This document shows, piece after piece, positions 6,560 through 11,034 of a stretch of 11,034 nt of DNA. Source of the DNA: Methylococcaceae bacterium. Lineage in GTDB: Bacteria; Pseudomonadota; Gammaproteobacteria; Methylococcales; Methylococcaceae. The DNA lies in assembly GCA_012026715.1 (NCBI GenBank), contig VEPB01000155.1, positions 1 through 11,034 on the forward strand, read 5' to 3'. Position numbers and translations under genes: made by a program. The notes under the pieces are model-generated. The model saw only the letters and a list, made by a program, of their open reading frames with translations. It searched no databases and was not told where the DNA came from. Position 1 is the stretch's first letter; each line of letters starts with the position of its first letter.

Positions 6560-8200
6560 TCAGGGTTTGGTGGCCAGTGCCACTACGCCGCCCGTCTCTT
6601 CCTGTACGTGGGAAAACTCGCCTCCTGGCGAGGCAGCGACGGTTACGGTCCGGTAGCCGGGGATCTCCACCTCAACGGCAGGACGGTTCTGCTGCGGCGA
6701 GAAGGCGTAGACCAGCCATTCGCGGCGGGGCGCCTGACCCGCAACCAAGGCGATGGCATAGACCGGCAATTCGGTGGACCAGATCCAGGGCTGCGCCGGG
6801 TCCAGATCGGTGTTCAACAGGTACCAGCGGCTGATTTTCTGATCCCGGATCGGGACATCCGTCTGAAACGGGTGAGGCCTCGACGGGTTCCCGACCAGTT
6901 CGCCCTTACGCCAGAAGCGCCGCAGCAGGGAATCGGTGTGGACCCGGTCGACCACCGCCATGACGGAATTGAAATAAGGTTCTTGGTGTATGCGCATTTC
7001 GTTCCAGAAGCGGAATTCGCGCACGACTCTCGGACGGGTCAGCCAGGCTCCGAATTGCACCAGTCCCTCGTAACGTTCCGGACCGTAAGGCTTGCCGCCC
7101 TCTGCCAGTTGCAAACGCTTGTCGGAGCTGCGCTCTTTGGTGTGGCCGTCCCAGGTGGAGATTTCAAACCAGAAGTCCGGCGACATCCGCTGCGCTTCCT
7201 CGAGCATGAACAGCCAGTTCATGGCATGAATCTGGGGGCTGTAGACCGTATGATCGGTCTGTCCTCTATTGAAGTTGTACATGTAATAGGGAACCGATGC
7301 CCCCTGCCAGGCCAGTGGCCAGGGGGAAAAGCGGTCGTCGGTGTGCAGGGAGAAGCGCTCCCAATTGCCTTGTAGCCCATAGGACCAGGTTTCGAAGGCG
7401 CCATAGCCGATAAAACGGGCCGCCCCGGCCCAGGCGGGGCTCAAGTTTTCGCGCATGCCCTGTAGCAGCTGCCGGTAGCGGGGTATCCAACCGTCGCCGA
7501 CCACCTTCCGCTTGAAATTACGGTCTTTGGCAAGACCGTATTGCTGAAAATAGCGCCGGTCGGTTTCGACTTCTGTCCAGGACAGTCTGTCATGCTCGTT
7601 GTTGGAGACGAACAGCACTAGGGGTGGATTGGGGTACCAGGACTGCAGTGTCCTCATCAGCTTGCCGGTCGTCCAGTGCTGGCCGGCCTGGCGCCAAGGT
7701 TGTTCCGGGCCGAACGGCGAAACTTTGGGTAATATCCCGCCAAAGGTGCTGACGACGTTGGGATTCTGCTCGGCGGGCAGCTTCAGGAAGGCAGCGTCAC
7801 TGGATAGCACCCGTTCCCATTGGGTGCCGACCAGGCTGATGGGAAGCTTCTGTGCGGCAGCTTTCTTCACGGGTGCCTCGTAATAGGCAGTACCCTTGTC
7901 CTGGTCAGGTTTTGGCATCTGAAACCATGGCAGCAGATAGTGTCCTTGCCGGATCATGTCCATTTGATAGTCGGGACTGAAACCGTTGGGCAAGGTGCCG
8001 GTGTTCCAGTGGCCGGCCAGGGGCAATGGCCGGCCAATCGGTCCATGCGCAGGAAGGGTCGCTTCACGGCGGATTTCGTCGGCAACCGGCAGCAACGGGT
8101 CGCCCGGATCTGCACTGCCGGCGAAAACCTCGGCCCAGCCGACTAGGCTGGCGAGGGCAATCGCCAGGATGCCGGGGCAGCGGCGCATCGAGGCGACCAT
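6560..8200 (-). CDS. Secreted protein of unknown family, possible glycoside hydrolase
   Basis: I do not recognise a named family for this 546-residue protein. It starts with basic residues (MRRC, 5-8), a hydrophobic core (10-22) and a likely cleavage region after VFA-G (25-28): a signal peptide, so it is probably periplasmic or exported. The body is rich in aromatic residues and alternates strands and helices. Suggestive motifs are VLFVSNNEHD (195-204, Glu202 after an Asn) and FWFEISTWDGH (343-353, Glu346), about where clan GH-A barrels carry their acid/base and nucleophile glutamates; the last 90 residues (from about 455) look like a beta sandwich. A polysaccharide-trimming or -binding role is inferred. 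The ATG at 8200 is preceded by GAGGA with a seven-base spacer and shares one base with the flippase stop (TGATG), which decides the start; an in-frame ATG at 8188 and a TTG at 8203 are weaker. Confidence 0.85.
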   Translation of the reverse strand: MVASMRRCPGILAIALASLVGWAEVFAGSADPGDPLLPVADEIRREATLPAHGPIGRPLPLAGHWNTGTLPNGFSPDYQMDMIRQGHYLLPWFQMPKPDQDKGTAYYEAPVKKAAAQKLPISLVGTQWERVLSSDAAFLKLPAEQNPNVVSTFGGILPKVSPFGPEQPWRQAGQHWTTGKLMRTLQSWYPNPPLVLFVSNNEHDRLSWTEVETDRRYFQQYGLAKDRNFKRKVVGDGWIPRYRQLLQGMRENLSPAWAGAARFIGYGAFETWSYGLQGNWERFSLHTDDRFSPWPLAWQGASVPYYMYNFNRGQTDHTVYSPQIHAMNWLFMLEEAQRMSPDFWFEISTWDGHTKERSSDKRLQLAEGGKPYGPERYEGLVQFGAWLTRPRVVREFRFWNEMRIHQEPYFNSVMAVVDRVHTDSLLRRFWRKGELVGNPSRPHPFQTDVPIRDQKISRWYLLNTDLDPAQPWIWSTELPVYAIALVAGQAPRREWLVYAFSPQQNRPAVEVEIPGYRTVTVAASPGGEFSHVQEETGGVVALATKP

Positions 8201-8214
8201 CAAGATTTCCTCGA
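8191..8214 (-). promoter_or_regulatory. Ribosome binding site and TGATG junction
   Basis: On the minus strand GAGGAAATCTTG leads directly into the ATG at 8200. The Shine-Dalgarno core GAGGA is seven bases from the ATG, and the stop of the flippase gene (8202-8200) shares its last base with that ATG. The site lies inside the last codons of the flippase gene. It is the clearest ribosome binding site in the window and fixes the start of the secreted protein; the overlap implies translation by re-initiation or coupling. Confidence 0.6.
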
Positions 8215-9537
8215 GGCGGTGGCCAGCACTTGGACCGGCTCCGGCGGCTGGCTGCGTACGCTCAAGACGAGTGAAAGCAGCATCGCCAGCGGCTCAGCCG
8301 AAATGGAGATGACCGATGCATAGGCAAGTCCACGGATGCCGTAGCGGGGGCTGAGCAGCGTTGCCAGTCCGGTCATCAACGCCCAACCCAGGAACAGCGC
8401 CAAGGTGGGCGCCAGATAGTTGGAAAGCGAATAAAGCGAATAGCGGACGATGCGGCTAAAACACATGAACGGCAGGACGAACACCAGTGCTGCCAGGATC
8501 TGGGATGTCAGCAGGGCATCGTCGGCGGTGAATTTGCCGCGCATGAAGACCGTGCGGACGATCCAGTCCGAAAACAGGGACAGGCAGATCGCGATGAGCA
8601 CGCCATAACCCAATAGCATACCTCCGTGGCGGTAGAGGAGCTTCAGTCCCTGCCTTGGCGCGTTGGCGAAGGTCTGGGCCAGTTGTGGATAGGCGACGTT
8701 GGATACCGGCATGACCACTAGTGCCACCGGAATGTTCACCAGTGCCCAAGCGTAGAAGAAAGCCGATATGGTGCCCGTGCCGAAGTCCGAGGCAAAGCTG
8801 CGCTCGGTCAGCGTATAGCCTTGGTAGGACAGTTCGCCGAACAGAACGATGAGTGCCGGTCTCCACAATACAATGGAATGTTCACGGCGCCAGTTTTTCC
8901 AAGCAGTCCAGAACGAGCGCCCCGAGTGTCTCACCATTACGGCGATTACTAGTAGCAGAACCAGACTGTTGCCGACAAGGAAGCCGAATAACAACGCCTG
9001 GATGCCGAGATCCTGAGAAAACAGCAACACCGCCGCGATGCTGCAAAGGGAGATGATCGAGCCGCCCAGCATGCCCGGCGCGAAGACCCGCAATACGTTC
9101 AGCGCCGCCCGGTACAATCCGGACAGATTGGCGAAGACGATGGCCAGAAAAAGATAGCCCAGCATTGCCGCCCCGAGATCCTGTTGTTGCTGGGTGAAGT
9201 TGGGGAAGATCCGCTGGAGCATATGGCCGCCTCCACCGAACAGAATCCCGGCGACCAGGCCATTCATCAGCAGCAGGACCATGACCGCCTTGGCCAGCTG
9301 CACGTTCACGGCCTCTGGCGTTGAAAAGCTGGCGCTTTTTGAGATGAAGACCATCTCCAACACGTTACCGATCTGCACGCCAAAAAAGGTGTAGAAGCCG
9401 AGTACGGCGACGTAGACATCCAGTTCCTGGCTCAGGCCGAAGTGGGAGCTTACCGTCAGTTCCCGAGCGAAGCCGAACAGCAGCGCAAAGCCTGATAGCA
9501 GCGGATATCTGGCGAATTTCAACGTCTTCTTGATCAT
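8200..9537 (-). CDS. MurJ/Wzx-like lipid-linked glycan flippase
   Basis: A 445-residue polytopic membrane protein with about twelve hydrophobic segments and few charged residues in them. It opens with MIKKTLKFARYPLLSGFALL, followed by FARELTVSSHFGLSQELDVY (23-42). This RE-x-x-x-S-x-x-F-G-x-S-x-x-x-D-x-Y pattern is typical of the MurJ/MviN branch of the MOP exporter superfamily. Housekeeping MurJ is usually about 510 residues with 14 segments; this shorter copy lies in a polysaccharide cluster, so it is more likely to move an undecaprenyl-diphosphate-linked repeat unit across the inner membrane, the job done by Wzx, than lipid II. That role is inferred from context. The start ATG at 9537 is the first Met of the frame and leads straight into the first amphipathic/hydrophobic segment; no strong ribosome binding site is seen. 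It is the first gene of the tightly packed group, behind a 213-bp gap. Confidence 0.87.
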   Translation of the reverse strand: MIKKTLKFARYPLLSGFALLFGFARELTVSSHFGLSQELDVYVAVLGFYTFFGVQIGNVLEMVFISKSASFSTPEAVNVQLAKAVMVLLLMNGLVAGILFGGGGHMLQRIFPNFTQQQQDLGAAMLGYLFLAIVFANLSGLYRAALNVLRVFAPGMLGGSIISLCSIAAVLLFSQDLGIQALLFGFLVGNSLVLLLVIAVMVRHSGRSFWTAWKNWRREHSIVLWRPALIVLFGELSYQGYTLTERSFASDFGTGTISAFFYAWALVNIPVALVVMPVSNVAYPQLAQTFANAPRQGLKLLYRHGGMLLGYGVLIAICLSLFSDWIVRTVFMRGKFTADDALLTSQILAALVFVLPFMCFSRIVRYSLYSLSNYLAPTLALFLGWALMTGLATLLSPRYGIRGLAYASVISISAEPLAMLLSLVLSVRSQPPEPVQVLATASRKS

Positions 9538-9750
9538 CTCGGATCTATGGCGGGTAGTGGCGCGTTCAATGTCATATCAGCCGATTGCCTTGGGCAATCC
9601 CATCAGGTGCGGCGTGAAAGATGCATCGGCGGAAATGATTGCCGGATGCGGAACATGTCGGTGCCTGAAACTCGCGCGATCTTGCCTGGACGGGGGAATT
9701 CACGATCGGTCTCGGATAATCGCTGAACGGGTGTCCGCTCTTTCTCGGGA
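9538..9750. other. Intergenic gap with one short hairpin
   Basis: This 213-bp gap separates the dehydrogenase gene from the flippase gene and is the longest non-coding stretch in the window. Short open frames cross it on the minus strand but look like low-quality translations without any recognisable motif. I see no T-run after a hairpin that would end transcription and no convincing -35/-10 pair; TTGAAC with a 16-base spacer to TAGATC is too weak and too close to the ATG at 9537. The one structural element is the inverted repeat listed separately. Confidence 0.5.
9583..9599. repeat. Perfect 7-bp inverted repeat (3-nt loop) upstream of the flippase gene
   Basis: GATTGCC (9583-9589) and GGCAATC (9593-9599) are perfect inverted copies around three bases, about 45 bases before the flippase ATG. 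In the direction of transcription it is followed by mixed sequence, not by T residues, so it is not an intrinsic terminator. It could be an mRNA leader hairpin, a remnant terminator or a protein binding site. Confidence 0.4.
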
Positions 9751-11028
9751 CTACAGCCGTTCGTCCACGCAATCGGCCGGAAACAGGAACTTCGCGTCGA
9801 ATACCACGCAGTCGGGTTTGCCGAGGGCACGGATGCGCTCGATGCCCATTTCGCGAAATTGCTGGTGCGCAACGGTAATTGCGATGCCGTGGTAAGTGTT
9901 TTCCTGCAAATCTGAAAGCAGCTCTATGCCGTATTCTTGCCGAGCCTCTTCACGGTCGGCCCAAGGGTCGTAGACATCCACGTGAGCGTCGTAGTCTTGC
10001 AGTCCCTTGATAATGTCGACGACGCGGGTGTTGCGGATGTCCGGGCAGTTTTCCTTGAACGTTAAGCCCAGGATCAATATTCGCGACTGGCTAACGCAAA
10101 GGCTCTTCTTATTCATGAGCTTGACCAGACGCTGCACGATATATTCGCCCATTCCGTCATTGATTCGGCGTCCGGCCAGGATCATTTCGGGGTGATGGCC
10201 GATTTCCTGGGCCTTGTGGGTTAGATAGTAAGGGTCCACTCCGATGCAGTGCCCGCCGACGAGACCTGGGCGGAACGGCAGGAAGTTCCACTTGGAACCG
10301 GCCGCTTCCAGCACGTCCAGCGTGTCCAGTCCCAGTTTGTCGAACAGGATCGCCAGTTCGTTGATCAGCGCGATGTTGACGTCGCGCTGGGTGTTTTCGA
10401 TCACCTTGGCGGCTTCCGCGACTTTGATGCTGCTGGCTTTGTGTGTGCCGGCTTCGATAATGGTTCGATAGAGCGCGTCGACAAATTCGGCGACTTCGGG
10501 TGTCGACCCCGATGTCACCTTCTTGATGTTGACGACGCGGTGGAGCTTGTCGCCGGGGTTGATGCGCTCGGGGCTGTAGCCGGCAAAGAAGTCCTGGTTG
10601 TAGCGCAGTCCGGACAGCTTTTCGATGATGGGGATGCAGACCTCCTCGGTCGCGCCGGGATAAACGGTGGATTCGTAAATGGCGACGTCCCCCGGAGAGA
10701 TGATTCTGCCGATGGTTTCGCTGGCTTTGATCAGGGGTGGCAAGTCCGGCCGCCTGTATACGTCAATGGGGGTCGGTACCGTGACGATGTAGACGTTGCA
10801 GTTTCGCAGGCCTTCGGGATCGGTCGTGTAAGTCAGCCGTCTTGTGGCTTCAAGCTCCTCTCTGTTGCATTCAAGGGATCGGTCTTGGCCTGACTTCAGT
10901 TCATCGATCCGTTGCTGGTTGATATCAAGCCCAACGGTGTCGAAGTGCTTGCCGAATTCCACGGCAAGGGGCAGCCCGACGTATCCCAGTCCGATGATGC
11001 CGATCCGAGTTTCCGCAAGAGATTTCAT
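9751..11028 (-). CDS. tviB: UDP-N-acetylhexosamine 6-dehydrogenase (TviB/WbpO type)
   Basis: A 425-residue NAD-dependent nucleotide-sugar dehydrogenase of full family length. The N-terminal Rossmann domain has GLGYVG (13-18). The central part carries the catalytic set: YESTVYPGATEE (118-129), FFAGYSPERINPGD (147-160), AAKVIENTQRDVNIALINE (206-224, Lys208 and Asn212) and FRPGLVGGHCIGVDPYYLTHK (252-272) with the thiol nucleophile Cys261. The C-terminal UDP-binding domain has GLTFKENCPDIRNTR (321-335). The family oxidises C6 of a UDP-sugar in two steps to the acid. The wording of these motifs is that of Vi-antigen TviB and P. aeruginosa WbpO, which act on UDP-GlcNAc or UDP-GalNAc, rather than of UDP-glucose dehydrogenase; the exact substrate is not certain. 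The ATG at 11028 is six bases from the window edge, so the ribosome binding site is not visible. Acts in the cytoplasm to supply an acidic amino-sugar donor. Confidence 0.94.
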   Translation of the reverse strand: MKSLAETRIGIIGLGYVGLPLAVEFGKHFDTVGLDINQQRIDELKSGQDRSLECNREELEATRRLTYTTDPEGLRNCNVYIVTVPTPIDVYRRPDLPPLIKASETIGRIISPGDVAIYESTVYPGATEEVCIPIIEKLSGLRYNQDFFAGYSPERINPGDKLHRVVNIKKVTSGSTPEVAEFVDALYRTIIEAGTHKASSIKVAEAAKVIENTQRDVNIALINELAILFDKLGLDTLDVLEAAGSKWNFLPFRPGLVGGHCIGVDPYYLTHKAQEIGHHPEMILAGRRINDGMGEYIVQRLVKLMNKKSLCVSQSRILILGLTFKENCPDIRNTRVVDIIKGLQDYDAHVDVYDPWADREEARQEYGIELLSDLQENTYHGIAITVAHQQFREMGIERIRALGKPDCVVFDAKFLFPADCVDERL

Positions 11029-11034
11029 GTTCCG

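Noticed and set aside
6608..7375. Plus-strand open frame of 255 codons opposite the secreted-protein gene
   Set aside because: No recognisable motif; the minus-strand frame is longer, starts with a signal peptide and fits the operon spacing.
9572..9872. Short minus-strand frames crossing the gap after the dehydrogenase gene
   Set aside because: They overlap the dehydrogenase 3' end, have no motif and no ribosome binding site; I treat the gap as non-coding.
10249..10893. Plus-strand open frame of 214 codons opposite the dehydrogenase gene
   Set aside because: Antisense shadow of a gene with a complete catalytic motif set; no independent support.
1..11034. CRISPR arrays, insertion sequences, tRNA or rRNA genes
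   Set aside because: I looked for evenly spaced direct repeats, transposase motifs with terminal inverted repeats, and tRNA-like or rRNA-like sequence, and saw none.

Overview
The window is one stretch of a surface-polysaccharide (capsule, exopolysaccharide or O-antigen type) biosynthesis locus. Every gene I can support is on the minus strand, so the locus reads from right to left. Base composition is high in G+C (sampled 60-base rows in most genes give about 53-73%). The gene set, with a TviB/WbpO-type dehydrogenase, several glycosyltransferases, a polytopic flippase, an O-antigen ligase/polymerase-like protein and an AsnB-type amidotransferase, fits a Gram-negative bacterium, most likely a proteobacterium. 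No rRNA, tRNA or housekeeping gene allows a finer placement.

Layout in transcription order: (1) 11028-9751, nucleotide-sugar 6-dehydrogenase (TviB/WbpO type), which makes a UDP-N-acetylhexosaminuronic acid. (2) A 213-bp gap with a short hairpin but no clear promoter or terminator. (3) 9537-8200, MurJ/Wzx-like flippase. (4) 8200-6560, a secreted protein of unknown family with features like a clan GH-A glycoside hydrolase. (5) 6555-5341, a GT4-like glycosyltransferase lacking the usual EX7E glutamates. (6) 5344-4019, an O-antigen ligase/polymerase-like membrane protein. (7) 4022-2841, a GT4 glycosyltransferase with an intact EX7E motif. (8) 2793-2089, a SAM-dependent methyltransferase. (9) A 122-bp AT-rich gap with a possible promoter and a dyad. 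(10) 1966-47, a glutamine-dependent asparagine-synthase-like amidotransferase. (11) 45-1, the first 15 codons of what looks like a second methyltransferase, cut by the window edge.

From the flippase to the first methyltransferase the genes are packed with overlaps of 1-4 bases or gaps of a few bases (TGATG at 8200, ATGA at 5341-5344 and at 4019-4022), so they are almost certainly co-transcribed and partly translationally coupled.

Working model (inference): the dehydrogenase supplies an N-acetylhexosaminuronic acid, the two glycosyltransferases add sugars to a lipid-linked unit, the methyltransferase(s) may decorate it, and the flippase exports it. The ligase-like protein would polymerise or ligate it, and the exported hydrolase-like protein would trim or bind the product. 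The AsnB-like enzyme may amidate the uronic acid. No initiating phosphoglycosyltransferase, polysaccharide co-polymerase or outer-membrane export protein is in the window.

The most notable points are the unrecognised secreted protein, the low-G+C island at about 1967-3050 that includes the 3' end of one glycosyltransferase gene, and the pairing of the dehydrogenase with the amidotransferase.
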